64,000 nucleotides of DNA from Pedobacter psychroterrae (GCF_004331695.1 NZ_SJSL01000007.1:1-64000); one strand, 5' to 3'; counted from the stretch's first letter, positions 53,417-63,046 are shown. The notes: a model not told the origin generated them from the letters alone. Translations and numbers: made by a program.

Positions 53417-54646
53417 TTAAATCTGTATGCTTAGTTTTTTGCTGATCAGCGCCACCAATACTGCTAACATTACAAACAGGGCCCCTATCCAGGGAGTAGC
53501 GCCAAGTCCGAGTGAGGAGGAAACAACCAATCCGCCGACGTAAGCACCTATTGCGATGCCTAAGTTAAAAGAAGCTATGTTAAAGGCCGATGCCACATCT
53601 TCTGTTCCAGGCAACTGCTTTTCAGCAAGCTGCACCACATATAATTGTAATCCTGGTACATTAGCAAAACTGAGCCCACCCATAATAAAAAGTGTAATGA
53701 TGCCCAAAATAGTGTACTGAGCCGTAAAGGTAAACATCAACAACATGATACTCTGCAGCATGAATATCCATATCAGTGCTTTAAGGGGGTCTCTATTGGA
53801 CACCTTACCCCCTACTACATTTCCAATAGCGATGGCTATACCATAAAGCAACAATATCAACGTTACAACAGATTCTGAAAGACCAGTTATCTGCTGGAGA
53901 ACGGGCGATAAATAGGTAAACGTTACAAAAGTACCACCATAACCTAAAATGGTCATCAAAAATGCCAGCAGCAGACGCTTGTTGGTGACTACCTTTAACT
54001 GCATTTTTAGAGATGCACCTTTTTCATTTTTAAGGTTTGAAGGCAATAAAACCATACTGGATATTAATCCTATGAGACCTAATAGGGCAACACCGATAAA
54101 TGTTGCGCGCCAACCAAACTGCTGACCGATAAAAGTTCCTAACGGAACACCTGTAACAATCGCTATGGTAAGCCCGGCAAACATAATGGAAATAGCAGAG
54201 GCCCGTTTTTCAACAGTAACCAGCGATGCGGCTATAGTTGCTCCTATGGAGAAAAATACACCGTGCGCAAAACCCGTAACTATCCTGGCGATAACAAGTG
54301 TGGTAAATCCAGGAGCGATGGAGGCGAGTCCGTTTCCGATGACGAAGAGAACCATTAATAAAATAAGCAATCTTTTGCGTGGAATGCTGCTGGTCAATGC
54401 GGTAAGAATGGGCGCGCCGATGGCTACACCGATAGCGTAAAGACTAACCAGCAATCCGGCAGAGGGAATGGCGATATTTAAATCACTTGCTACAGTAGGA
54501 AGCAGGCCAACGATTACGAATTCTGTGGTACCGATACCGAAAGCGCTAATGGTTAATGCCCACAAGGCTGCTGGAAGGCTTTTTCTTGCAGGGCTACCTT
54601 TTGTTTCCCTAACGGAAGCTGGAAGTGGTTTTGTAATTGTATTCAT
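53417..54646 (-). CDS. MFS efflux transporter (AraJ/DHA1-like)
   Basis: Inner-membrane transporter of 409 residues with 12 predicted spans, of the drug/sugar-efflux type (ALTISAFGIGTTEFVIVGLLP; conserved GAPILTALTSSIPRKRLL loop). ATG 54646 is chosen because the longer frame begins with TTG inside the 13-bp element shared with the lysR promoter. The DJ-1 gene lies upstream on the same strand, separated by a long hairpin. Likely exports a small toxic compound under control of the nearby LysR regulator. Confidence 0.88.
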   Translation of the reverse strand: MNTITKPLPASVRETKGSPARKSLPAALWALTISAFGIGTTEFVIVGLLPTVASDLNIAIPSAGLLVSLYAIGVAIGAPILTALTSSIPRKRLLILLMVLFVIGNGLASIAPGFTTLVIARIVTGFAHGVFFSIGATIAASLVTVEKRASAISIMFAGLTIAIVTGVPLGTFIGQQFGWRATFIGVALLGLIGLISSMVLLPSNLKNEKGASLKMQLKVVTNKRLLLAFLMTILGYGGTFVTFTYLSPVLQQITGLSESVVTLILLLYGIAIAIGNVVGGKVSNRDPLKALIWIFMLQSIMLLMFTFTAQYTILGIITLFIMGGLSFANVPGLQLYVVQLAEKQLPGTEDVASAFNIASFNLGIAIGAYVGGLVVSSSLGLGATPWIGALFVMLAVLVALISKKLSIQI

Positions 54647-54657
54647 TTCACAAATGC

Positions 54658-54670
54658 TTTTATGATACAA
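54658..54670 (-). promoter_or_regulatory. 13-bp element TTGTATCATAAAA upstream of the MFS gene
   Basis: Identical, on this strand, to the sequence at 55571-55583 that overlaps the lysR promoter. Candidate binding site of the LysR protein. Confidence 0.4.
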
Positions 54671-54712
54671 GATGTTTCACCTTAACAGTATTAGCTCTAA
54701 AGGTGAAACATC
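54671..54712. terminator. 13-bp hairpin between DJ-1 and MFS genes
   Basis: GATGTTTCACCTT (54671-54683) / AAGGTGAAACATC (54700-54712), perfect, 16-nt loop. It lies 8 bp after the DJ-1 stop and probably terminates or attenuates transcription before the MFS gene; the T-rich flank is better on the + strand side. Confidence 0.45.
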
Positions 54713-54720
54713 GTTTTATT

Positions 54721-55494
54721 TTATTTTGTAAGTTCACTTAGTAATGCTTTACCAACGGCTCTAGCAGATTGCGGATTCTGTCCTGTTACGAGACGCTGGT
54801 CTGTTACAACATGTACTTCCCATACTCCTGATTTTTCGAATTGGGCGCCCTTGGCCTTTAATTTATCTTCCAGGGAGAAAGGAACGATATTTTCGAGTTT
54901 GACCGCCACCTCTTCTTCATTGGTAAAACCATTGACTTTTTTACCTTCCAGCAGATATTTACCATTACTTAATTTGATATTTACCAGACCCGCAGGGCCA
55001 TGACAAACAGCGCTGACAAAACCGCCTGACTCATAAATACGCGCAGCTAACCTGGCGATAGCCTGATCTTTTGGCAGGTCCCACATGGCGCCATGACCAC
55101 CGGCATAATGAATAGCAATGTAGTCATCAGGATTTACTGCTGATGGTTTCAATGTGTGTTCTATTTTATACCTGTAGGCGGTGTCACCCCAAAACTCATT
55201 GTTTTCGGGATCGGTCAGATCAAATCCGTCAACAGGCGCTTTTCCTCCTTTAGGGCTTACAAAGTCAATTTCGTATCCTGCATCTTTTAATACTTTCCAA
55301 GGATGTGAGACTTCACTTAGGTAATAACCAGTAGGCTCGCCTGTATTTCCCTTTTTATCGTGGCTGGTTACCACAAACAAAATTTTCTTTTTCATATCAT
55401 TCGATTCTAATTGCTGGCCCACAGCGGTGTTATTTAATACCGAACTCGTTGATAACACCATCGCGCCAAGGAACATTGTTTTAAAAATTTTCAT
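54721..55494 (-). CDS. Exported DJ-1/PfpI-family (Hsp31-like) protein
   Basis: Protein of about 257 residues from ATG 55494; the frame opens at TTG 55524, and ATG 55500 is also possible. It has a signal-like N-terminus (MKIFKTMFLGAMVLSTSSV) and a type 1 glutamine-amidotransferase-like fold with the nucleophile elbow SAVCHGPAGL (Cys-His). The layout (GEPTGYYLSEVSHPW, YAGGHGAMWDL) is of the Hsp31/YajL-like group, which act on glyoxal-damaged or stressed proteins. It diverges from the lysR gene. Confidence 0.85.
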   Translation of the reverse strand: MKIFKTMFLGAMVLSTSSVLNNTAVGQQLESNDMKKKILFVVTSHDKKGNTGEPTGYYLSEVSHPWKVLKDAGYEIDFVSPKGGKAPVDGFDLTDPENNEFWGDTAYRYKIEHTLKPSAVNPDDYIAIHYAGGHGAMWDLPKDQAIARLAARIYESGGFVSAVCHGPAGLVNIKLSNGKYLLEGKKVNGFTNEEEVAVKLENIVPFSLEDKLKAKGAQFEKSGVWEVHVVTDQRLVTGQNPQSARAVGKALLSELTK

Positions 55495-55565
55495 AACCAT
55501 ATATTTTTTAATATCACACCACAAAATTCCTCATAATATTCCTATCATCATAATAACATAAATTT

Positions 55566-55583
55566 TACCTTTGTATCATAAAA
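55566..55583 (+). promoter_or_regulatory. lysR promoter with shared 13-bp element
   Basis: TACCTTTG (55566-55573) matches TAnnTTTG, 20 bp before the ATG. It overlaps TTGTATCATAAAA (55571-55583), the same 13 bp found before the MFS gene at 54658-54670. Confidence 0.45.
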
Positions 55584-55593
55584 ATAATGCATC

Positions 55594-56496
55594 ATGAAAC
55601 TAAATCTGGAATGGATCAGAACATTTAAAGCTATATATGAACATGGTACGCTCACTGGTGCAGCAAATGCACTGTTCATTTCACAACCAGGTGTGAGTCT
55701 GCACCTGAACTCCCTTGAATCGTATACAGGCTATAAACTGTTTGACAGGTCCCCAAAAAAAATGGTGCCCACAGAACGGGGGAAAGTACTTTACAACTTT
55801 GTAATCGAACCAATCAATAAACTGGAAACTGCAGAACAACTTTTTCATAAGAGCACAAAAACGGATAGGGCGACCATTAGTATTGGCATGTGCTTTGAAA
55901 CTTTTCAGTTTACTCTTGAAAAGTACATCTCCTCTCTTCCTTTTAATGTGATCATTAAATTTGGCGATTATCACCAGATGCTGCATGACCTTGACAAAGG
56001 ATTGCTGGACCTCATCATTACCCCGCATAAGGGAGATCAGAAAAACCTGGAATACCAGGCATTTTCAAAGGAAAGAATCGTACTGGTTTGCGGAGGAAAA
56101 ACTGATCTTGGGAAACTACCTTCACTATTAAAAGAGAAAAAAACAAAAGAGGCTGAAAGCTGGCTAAAGCAACAGATATGGTACAGCACAGCAGCAGACA
56201 TGGATCATCTTAAAAATTTCTGGCAGGTTAACTTCAAAAGTCATATAGATTTTAAGCCCAACTATATTGTGCCAAATATCAGTTCCATTGTACGCTGTCT
56301 GAGTAGTAGCGAGGGTTTTTCTATCATTCCTGATTTCCTGTGCCGCGAGGAGATTGCCAATGGGAGTCTGAAACTAGTATGGGAAGGCAGAAACATTATA
56401 GAAAACATCCTTCATTTTGGTACCAGAAAGAAAACCATGTACGAAAAGGAGATAGATATGGTAAAACACATTTTTGAAACCAAAATAGATTTGTAG
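55594..56496 (+). CDS. LysR-family transcriptional regulator
   Basis: Regulator of 300 residues with an N-terminal winged helix (about 1-62: LEWIRTFKAIYEHGTLTGAANALFISQPGVSLHLNSLE) and a periplasmic-binding-like effector domain (about 90-295). It diverges from the DJ-1 gene, the usual layout for a LysR protein controlling its neighbour. The shared 13-bp element suggests that it also controls the MFS gene. A ten-T run occurs just after its stop. Confidence 0.92.
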   Translation: MKLNLEWIRTFKAIYEHGTLTGAANALFISQPGVSLHLNSLESYTGYKLFDRSPKKMVPTERGKVLYNFVIEPINKLETAEQLFHKSTKTDRATISIGMCFETFQFTLEKYISSLPFNVIIKFGDYHQMLHDLDKGLLDLIITPHKGDQKNLEYQAFSKERIVLVCGGKTDLGKLPSLLKEKKTKEAESWLKQQIWYSTAADMDHLKNFWQVNFKSHIDFKPNYIVPNISSIVRCLSSSEGFSIIPDFLCREEIANGSLKLVWEGRNIIENILHFGTRKKTMYEKEIDMVKHIFETKIDL

Positions 56497-56527
56497 CTTT
56501 ATTTTTTTTTAAACTAACTGAAAAGGC

Positions 56528-57307
56528 ATGACTGAACCTCTGGTTTTATACTCAGTACATCAGCGTATAGCTACCATTTCTATTAATCGTCCGGAAAAGC
56601 GAAATGCTTTGAATGCTGAATTGGTAACATTGCTAACAGAACAATTAATTACTGCATCTGAGGACGACGAAGTGAAAGTGATTGTACTTAAAGCCTGCGG
56701 TGCGGTTTTCAGTGCAGGTGCAGACCTGGAATATCTGCAGCAACTGCAGCAAAACACCTATGAAGAGAACCTTGCAGATTCAGAAAATCTAAAGCGCCTG
56801 TTTACCACCATTTACTATCTTCCAAAAATTGTGATAGCGCAGGTAGAAGGACATGCCATAGCTGGAGGATGCGGATTAGCAACAGTCTGTGACATTATTT
56901 TTGCCGTCCCTGAAGCCAGTTTTGGTTATACTGAAGTAAAACTGGGATTTGTACCGGCTATTGTATCCTGCTTTTTATTACGGAAAACAAGTGAAACTGT
57001 TGCCAAAAAGATATTGCTGACAGGTGAACTTTTCTCAGCACAGGAGGCATTAAATTACGGACTGATTACGTTTGTAACAAACAAAGAGGATATCGATCTT
57101 AAAGTAAATGAATTTGCGTTAAATTTGTGTACGGAAACATCAAGTAATTCGTTAATGGTTACAAAACAGTTGATCGGACAAACTACCCATCTGTTGCTGG
57201 AAAAAAGTCTGTCTCTTGCGGTACAGATCAATGCACGTGTCAGGGATAGCGAAGATTTCCGAAAGGGTGTGGGGGCTTTCATAAACAAAGAGAAAATAAA
57301 GTGGTAA
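56528..57307 (+). CDS. Enoyl-CoA hydratase/isomerase family protein
   Basis: Crotonase-fold enzyme of 259 residues acting on acyl-CoA thioesters. The oxyanion-hole segments FSAGADLEYLQ and HAIAGGCGLATVCD are present, and the catalytic-region Glu lies in GYTEVKLGFVPA. It begins 31 bp after the lysR stop on the same strand. The exact substrate (fatty acid or branched-chain amino acid breakdown) cannot be told. The following gene begins about 30 bp on. Confidence 0.92.
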   Translation: MTEPLVLYSVHQRIATISINRPEKRNALNAELVTLLTEQLITASEDDEVKVIVLKACGAVFSAGADLEYLQQLQQNTYEENLADSENLKRLFTTIYYLPKIVIAQVEGHAIAGGCGLATVCDIIFAVPEASFGYTEVKLGFVPAIVSCFLLRKTSETVAKKILLTGELFSAQEALNYGLITFVTNKEDIDLKVNEFALNLCTETSSNSLMVTKQLIGQTTHLLLEKSLSLAVQINARVRDSEDFRKGVGAFINKEKIKW

Positions 57308-57336
57308 ACCTTAAAATTAATTTAAAAAACCAGAAT

Positions 57337-58020
57337 ATGTTTAAATCAATCAAAACCGGAGTTGTAGCAATTATTCTAATAAGTACGGCTGTAATAGCCA
57401 AAGCCCAAAAGGTATTGGATCAGGGTACTATTACTTATGGCATGCAATATGCCCTTACAGATGAGCAGAAGGCTGCAATTAATGAGGCAATGCTTCCTGC
57501 CGAGACCAAGATCAAATTTAACGGGAACATATCGATGATAGAGATGAACATGGGTGCGGCTATGATAAAGATATTTTCGGATGGCTTACAACATAATTCA
57601 TTATTTTTAGTAGACATCCCTGTAATCCAAAAACAATATGCAGCAAAACTTTCAAAGGCTGAAATTGACAAGCAAATGGGAAATATAACCTATTCTGAAT
57701 TTGTCAATACAGGTGAAAAACTAGTTATTGCAGGCTACAACACCGAAAAATACACCTACAAAGACAATTCCGGTACCTCACATGAATTATGGGCTACCAA
57801 TGACATTAAGCTTTCAGCTGGTGCTTTACCCTACGGCCTTGAGGCCCTTAAAGGCGCTACCCCAATCAAATATTCGAGTGTACAAAATGGGATCAAAACA
57901 ACAGCCACTATAAAAAATATCAAAGAAGAAAAAGCAGGCCCTTTTTCTTTAGATGTACCTAAAGGATACGAAGAAAAGACTTTGGCAGAACTTCAGGCAA
58001 TGCAGGGCGGTGGGCAATAA
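57337..58020 (+). CDS. Exported DUF4412-like protein
   Basis: Protein of 227 residues from ATG 57337; a longer frame opens at GTG 57301 inside the upstream gene. Signal peptide (about 1-23, ending IAKAQ), then a beta-rich body with METHIONINE-rich strands (ISMIEMNMGAAMIKI) and a segment NTEKYTYKDNSGTSHELWATNDI that resembles DUF4412 proteins, which share a fold with lipoprotein carriers. The role is unknown. It lies 10 bp upstream of the LTA-synthase-like gene. Confidence 0.65.
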   Translation: MFKSIKTGVVAIILISTAVIAKAQKVLDQGTITYGMQYALTDEQKAAINEAMLPAETKIKFNGNISMIEMNMGAAMIKIFSDGLQHNSLFLVDIPVIQKQYAAKLSKAEIDKQMGNITYSEFVNTGEKLVIAGYNTEKYTYKDNSGTSHELWATNDIKLSAGALPYGLEALKGATPIKYSSVQNGIKTTATIKNIKEEKAGPFSLDVPKGYEEKTLAELQAMQGGGQ

Positions 58021-58030
58021 GCTTAGGTAA

Positions 58031-59893
58031 ATGTCTAAAAGCCTGCTGTTTTTTGTTAGGTTCTTCGCATTTTGGATACTTTTCTTCTTCCTCGACCGCC
58101 TGACATTTCTGATTATTAATTATAAAAAGATTGCTGTGATTCCGCTAACGGAAATCATGGCAACTTTTTTTCATGCCATCCCCCTTGATATTTCTATGAT
58201 CGGGTATCTGATGGTCATACCCTTGTTTCGTTACATATTTTACCTTTTTTCTGGTAAACGGGAAGTAAATATAAAGTGGTTGTTCTGGTATAACTCGGTG
58301 CTCATAGCGCTCTTTTGCATTATATCTGTAATCAATTTTAACATTTACAGAGAATGGGGAAGTAAAATCAATGCAAGAGCTGTTGGATTTGCTATTCATA
58401 CCCCAAATGAAGCATTGGCATCGGCTGCATCCTCTCCTATCTTTTTGACTTTATTTGTGCTTGCAATGCTAATAGCAGGTGGACTTTTACTCCAGCGCCA
58501 CTTCATTCTCAGAAAACTTAATTTTTCAGACAGCTCTGTCTGGCAAAAAGGCATTTTAGTAATATTGCTATTTGGATTAAGTTTCGTCATGATCAGGGGT
58601 GGTGTAAGTGGCTCCCCCATCAACCAAAGTATGGCCTATTTTTCGAAGAATCAGTTGCTGAACAATGCGTCCGTCAATACCGAATGGAACCTGATGAGAA
58701 GCATTATTTCTTCACGCATGACCAAGGCCAATCCTTACCTGTTTCTTAGCAAAGAGGAAGCTGACAGTTTTGTAAGCAAGCTGTTTCAGGTTGAAAAAGA
58801 TACCACTATCAGTATCCTAAAGACACCAAGACCAAACGTAGTATTGGTGATTATAGAGAGCTTTACTGCTGATCTAACCATGACATTAGGAGGTACCCCG
58901 GATATTACCCCAAATTTTGACAGTTTGATAAATAAAGGGGTGCTGTTTAGTAACATCTATGCCGCCGGAAACCGAACTGATAAAGGATTGATTGGTACTC
59001 TCGCAGGCTTTCCTACACTTGCTGTGGGAAGTATTGTAAAATGGCCTGAAAAAATGCAGAAAATACCTGCTATCTCCCAATCATTCTTCAACAATGGGTA
59101 TCAAACCTCTTTCTATTATGGGGGAGAATCTGAATTTGACAATTACAAAGCCTTTATTTTAAGTCACAATTATCAAAGACTGGTAGACAGAAATAGCTTT
59201 GCGGAGGATAAAGGAACAAGTTGGGGCCAATATGACGAGGCTACCTTTGCACGTCAGATAACAGACCTGAACAAGGAAACACAGCCCTTCTTTTCTACTT
59301 TACTGACACTCACCAACCATGAACCATATGGGCTGCCGGACAAATACAAATTCGGGAAAGCTGACAACATAGCAAAGTTTAAAAGTACAGCCTACTACAC
59401 CGATTCATGTATCAATGCTTATTTAAACATTGCAAAAAAGACAGACTGGTATAAAAACACACTGTTCGTATTCATAGCAGATCACGGACACCTGCTGCCA
59501 AAGAACAGCCATGACATCTTTGAACCCCAGCGTTACCACATCCCGCTGCTTCTTTATGGTGAGGTAATAAAAGATGAATACAGGGGCGTAAAAATGCCGC
59601 AGACTGGCAGTCAGAATGATGTGGCAGCCACAGTTTTAGCTCAGTTGAACATCAGTGCCAAAGAATTTGTATGGAGCAAAAACCTGCTCAACCCATATAC
59701 TAAACCTTTTGCTTTTTTTAGCTGGGATAATGGAATGGGCTTTATCAATACCAAACAATGTGTTACATTTGATAATGTAGGCAAAACGGTTTTGTATAAC
59801 AGCAATGCTAAGGACACAGCACAAACTGATGAGATACTTATCAATGCTAAGTCTTACCTTCAAAACGTATATCAGCAATTTATAGAATTTTAA
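58031..59893 (+). CDS. LTA-synthase-like phosphoglycerol/sulfatase-family membrane enzyme
   Basis: Protein of 620 residues with five membrane spans (within about 1-190) and a periplasmic alkaline-phosphatase/sulfatase-fold domain (about 265-600). Active-site features: metal-binding Glu in VVLVIIESF, nucleophile Thr316 in GNRTDKGL, and FIADHGH near the C-terminus. In Gram-positives the family makes lipoteichoic acid; in Bacteroidota it more likely moves a phosphoglycerol or phosphoethanolamine group to an envelope glycan or lipid. It ends 3 bp before the peptidase gene. Confidence 0.9.
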   Translation: MSKSLLFFVRFFAFWILFFFLDRLTFLIINYKKIAVIPLTEIMATFFHAIPLDISMIGYLMVIPLFRYIFYLFSGKREVNIKWLFWYNSVLIALFCIISVINFNIYREWGSKINARAVGFAIHTPNEALASAASSPIFLTLFVLAMLIAGGLLLQRHFILRKLNFSDSSVWQKGILVILLFGLSFVMIRGGVSGSPINQSMAYFSKNQLLNNASVNTEWNLMRSIISSRMTKANPYLFLSKEEADSFVSKLFQVEKDTTISILKTPRPNVVLVIIESFTADLTMTLGGTPDITPNFDSLINKGVLFSNIYAAGNRTDKGLIGTLAGFPTLAVGSIVKWPEKMQKIPAISQSFFNNGYQTSFYYGGESEFDNYKAFILSHNYQRLVDRNSFAEDKGTSWGQYDEATFARQITDLNKETQPFFSTLLTLTNHEPYGLPDKYKFGKADNIAKFKSTAYYTDSCINAYLNIAKKTDWYKNTLFVFIADHGHLLPKNSHDIFEPQRYHIPLLLYGEVIKDEYRGVKMPQTGSQNDVAATVLAQLNISAKEFVWSKNLLNPYTKPFAFFSWDNGMGFINTKQCVTFDNVGKTVLYNSNAKDTAQTDEILINAKSYLQNVYQQFIEF

Positions 59894-59896
59894 AAA

Positions 59897-62065
59897 ATGA
59901 ACTTCAGAAACATCTTTTTTAAGCTGGCCCTGGTCTTATTAACAGGCTTTTGTGGACAAGCTGGCGCACAGGAAATTAAATGGGCCAGTGATGGAAATTC
60001 TTATTATCAGATCAGCAGCGGAGAGCTGGTTTCGATAAGTTTACCACTAAGTGAGCAGCGAAATGTGATAGACCGAGATGCACTTTATTCAGCCGGAAAC
60101 AATGCCGGGCTTAGCAATATTAAAGATTTTCAGATTTCCGAAGATGGCACTAAGGTGTTGCTCTATACAAATAGCATGAAGGTATGGCGCTATGAAACGC
60201 GCGGCAACTATTACGTAGCTGATCTAAAAACCAATAAGATTGTACAGGTAGGGAAAGACAAGCCTGTATCTTCACTGATGTTTGCCAAGTTCTCTCCTGA
60301 TGGAAATAAAGTAGCTTATGTAAGTGGCCACAACCTGTATGTGGACGATCTGGCGGCTGGCACCAGCAAAGCATTAACTACCGACGGCACAGACAGGTTG
60401 ATCAACGGAACTTTTGATTGGGTATACGAAGAAGAATTTGATTGCAGAGATGGCTTCAGATGGAGCCCTGATGGAAAATCTATTGCCTACTGGCAGATTG
60501 ATGCTTCGAAAATTAAAAACTTTTTAATGATCAATAATACAGATTCCAATTATTCATATACCATTCCTGTAGAATATCCAAAGGTTGGAGAAGATCCTTC
60601 TTCCTGTAAAGTTGGCATTGTAGACATCGCAACAGCAAAAACAAACTGGCTGAAGGTACCGGGCGATCAGGTACAAAACTACATCCCTAGATTGGAATGG
60701 ATACCTGCCAGTAACGAGGTAATTTTACAGCAATTGAACCGCGAACAGAATGTGAGCAAACTTTTCGTGGCCAATGCAGCAACAGGGGCCGTTACAAATA
60801 TCTACAGTGAAACTGACAAGGCATGGATCGATGCGGCTAAAGGCTGGAAGTGGATAAACCAAGGCAAGGAGTTTTTATGGACCAGCGAAAAAGATGGCTG
60901 GAGACATGTTTACCGGATCAGCAGAGATGGAAAAAAGCAGACGCTGGTCACAAAAGGCGATTATGATGTAATAGAACAAACTTTCACCGACGAAAAAGAA
61001 GGATGGTTGTATTTTATGGCCTCCCCTGCTAATGCCACTCAAAAATACCTGTACAAAACAAAGTTGAGCGGTGGTGCCAAGGCTGAAATGGTAACACCCT
61101 CTATTCTTCCGGGTACCCACTCGTATGATATTTCCCCTAATGGCATTTTTGCACGCCATACTTATCAAAGTGCTTCCATACCTCCGCTGACGGAGTGGAT
61201 GAAAATGACTACCTTAAATCCCCTGACAATGCAGGGCAGCATTACCAATCAGCTTGGCACCGTAAGGCCTGTAAAAAATAAAGTTGAATTCTTTAAGGTA
61301 ACTACTGAAGATGGCATTGAACTGGATGGCTGGATGAAGAAACCTGACAATTTTGATCAGACAAAAAAATATCCCGTTGTATTTTATGTGTACGGAGAAC
61401 CTGCCGCACAAACTGTGACAGACACCTATGGTGCAGGCAGAAATTTTCTGTATGCCGGCGACATGCCTAAAGACGGATATATCTATATATCCATTGAAAA
61501 CAGGGGTGCTCCTGCGCCTAAAGGCAGAGAATGGCGCAAAAGTATTTTTCAGAACATAGGTACATTAAATATCCGCGATCAGGCGATGGCAGCAAAAAAA
61601 ATCCTTACATGGCCTTTCGTCGATAAAGACAGGGTTGCGGTATGGGGCTGGAGCGGCGGCGGTTCATCTACTTTAAACCTGATGTTCCAGTATCCTGAAA
61701 TTTATAAAACAGGAATAGCCATAGCTGCTGTAGGCAATCAGTTGACCTATGACAACATATACCAGGAACGTTATATGGGTTCACCATTAAAAACAAAAGA
61801 GGCCTACATTAAGGGCTCACCGGTAACCTATGCCAAGAACCTGATGGGAAATTTACTATATATCCATGGTACAGGGGATGACAATGTACATTATCAGAAT
61901 GCAGAGATGCTGATCAATGAGCTGATCAAAAACAGAAAAGTATTTCAAATGATGGCTTACCCAAACAGGACACACAGCATCAATGAAGGAATGGGAACTT
62001 CTGAACATTTGGCACTGACATATACTCAGTTTTTGCAAAAGAACTGCCCACCAGGAGGTAAATAG
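59897..62065 (+). CDS. Dipeptidyl-peptidase IV-type S9 serine peptidase
   Basis: Exported peptidase of 722 residues with a signal peptide (about 1-24, ending AGAQ), an eight-bladed propeller domain (about 30-480) and an alpha/beta-hydrolase domain (about 490-722). Catalytic triad: Ser586 (GWSGGG), Asp661 (HGTGDDN) and His693 (NRTHS). The N-terminus-recognising glutamates occur in DWVYEEEF. It should release dipeptides with Pro or Ala in second place from peptides in the periplasm. Confidence 0.95.
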   Translation: MNFRNIFFKLALVLLTGFCGQAGAQEIKWASDGNSYYQISSGELVSISLPLSEQRNVIDRDALYSAGNNAGLSNIKDFQISEDGTKVLLYTNSMKVWRYETRGNYYVADLKTNKIVQVGKDKPVSSLMFAKFSPDGNKVAYVSGHNLYVDDLAAGTSKALTTDGTDRLINGTFDWVYEEEFDCRDGFRWSPDGKSIAYWQIDASKIKNFLMINNTDSNYSYTIPVEYPKVGEDPSSCKVGIVDIATAKTNWLKVPGDQVQNYIPRLEWIPASNEVILQQLNREQNVSKLFVANAATGAVTNIYSETDKAWIDAAKGWKWINQGKEFLWTSEKDGWRHVYRISRDGKKQTLVTKGDYDVIEQTFTDEKEGWLYFMASPANATQKYLYKTKLSGGAKAEMVTPSILPGTHSYDISPNGIFARHTYQSASIPPLTEWMKMTTLNPLTMQGSITNQLGTVRPVKNKVEFFKVTTEDGIELDGWMKKPDNFDQTKKYPVVFYVYGEPAAQTVTDTYGAGRNFLYAGDMPKDGYIYISIENRGAPAPKGREWRKSIFQNIGTLNIRDQAMAAKKILTWPFVDKDRVAVWGWSGGGSSTLNLMFQYPEIYKTGIAIAAVGNQLTYDNIYQERYMGSPLKTKEAYIKGSPVTYAKNLMGNLLYIHGTGDDNVHYQNAEMLINELIKNRKVFQMMAYPNRTHSINEGMGTSEHLALTYTQFLQKNCPPGGK

Positions 62066-62120
62066 TAACAAATACATAGTGAAACATCAACAGAGTTTCA
62101 CATCAATACCATTTTTGTTA
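62066..62120. repeat. Nested inverted repeats after the peptidase gene
   Basis: Outer arms TAACAAA (62066-62072) / TTTGTTA (62114-62120) enclose GTGAAAC (62079-62085) / GTTTCAC (62095-62101). They begin at the peptidase stop; possibly a terminator without a T-run. Confidence 0.35.
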
Positions 62121-62236
62121 GCGACCAGGTGATTATTTATAAAATGGCGCATAATTTGATGGGGAGTGTTCGCTGTTCATAAACAAACTGGGCCGCAGAG
62201 ATTATAAACAGACTGTAATGAGATTAAGCCACATAA

Positions 62237-63043
62237 ATGGACACAAAAGCTGAAGACCTGACAATTCAAAAAGAAATTAAAGGTCCGGGAAGGCTATTCA
62301 GGATATTTATCACACTGTATGATGTTTTCCAGTTCATAGGGCGTTTTTTTAAGGAAGGTTTTCTGCCACCCTATGAAGGAAAAGAACTGATGAAGCAATG
62401 TTATGACATTGGTTACCGCTCGCTTGCCTTAATATCCCTGACAGGTTTTATCACCGGTGTAGTATTCACCAAACAGTCAAGACCCTCTCTTGCAGAATTT
62501 GGGGCCACGTCATGGCTCCCTTCTCTGGTAGGAATCGCATTACTCAGAACACTGGCCCCCTTATTGACTTCATTAATCGCTGCCGGAAAGGTAGGATCAA
62601 GTATAGGGGCTGAATTGGGATCTATGAGGGTAACAGAGCAAATAGATGCCATGGAAGTATCTGCTACCAATCCATTTAAATTCCTAGTTACCACCAGGGT
62701 ACTCGCTGCCACGATAACCATCCCAATCCTTACCTTTTACACGGCCCTGGTAGGAATGCTTGGCTCTTTATTAAACGTTTCTATGGGTGAAGGAACCAGT
62801 GCTAAACTATTCTTTCAGTCATCTTTAGAATCCATCACATTTCTCGATATTACGGCATCTACGGTCAAAGCAATAATCTTTGGCTTTACCATTGGTATGG
62901 TGGGTTGCTATCAGGGTTATAATTCGTCAAAAGGTACAGAGGGTGTAGGAAAAGCTGCCAATGCATCGGTGGTAATCGGTATGTTCCTGATCTTTATAGA
63001 AGAGGTGATCTCAGTCCAGTTTTTTGGCTTATTCAGAACTTAA
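62237..63043 (+). CDS. MlaE-family ABC transporter permease
   Basis: Inner-membrane protein of 268 residues with about five spans, in the MlaE/TrnI-type permease family (GATSWLPSLVGIALLRTLAPLLTSLIAAGKVGSSIGAELG; STVKAIIFGFTIGMVGCYQGY). With the ATPase and MCE protein that follow it forms a complex moving phospholipids between inner and outer membranes. The ATPase gene starts 3 bp after its stop. Confidence 0.93.
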   Translation: MDTKAEDLTIQKEIKGPGRLFRIFITLYDVFQFIGRFFKEGFLPPYEGKELMKQCYDIGYRSLALISLTGFITGVVFTKQSRPSLAEFGATSWLPSLVGIALLRTLAPLLTSLIAAGKVGSSIGAELGSMRVTEQIDAMEVSATNPFKFLVTTRVLAATITIPILTFYTALVGMLGSLLNVSMGEGTSAKLFFQSSLESITFLDITASTVKAIIFGFTIGMVGCYQGYNSSKGTEGVGKAANASVVIGMFLIFIEEVISVQFFGLFRT

Positions 63044-63046
63044 GTT

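Noticed and set aside
58031..59893. LTA synthase as a sign of Gram-positive origin or contamination.
   Set aside because: LTA-synthase-like phosphotransferases are regular in Bacteroidota, and the neighbours are typical of the phylum.
62066..62120. A riboswitch before the Mla operon.
   Set aside because: The nested inverted repeats directly follow the peptidase stop and match no riboswitch core known to me; a 3' structure is simpler.
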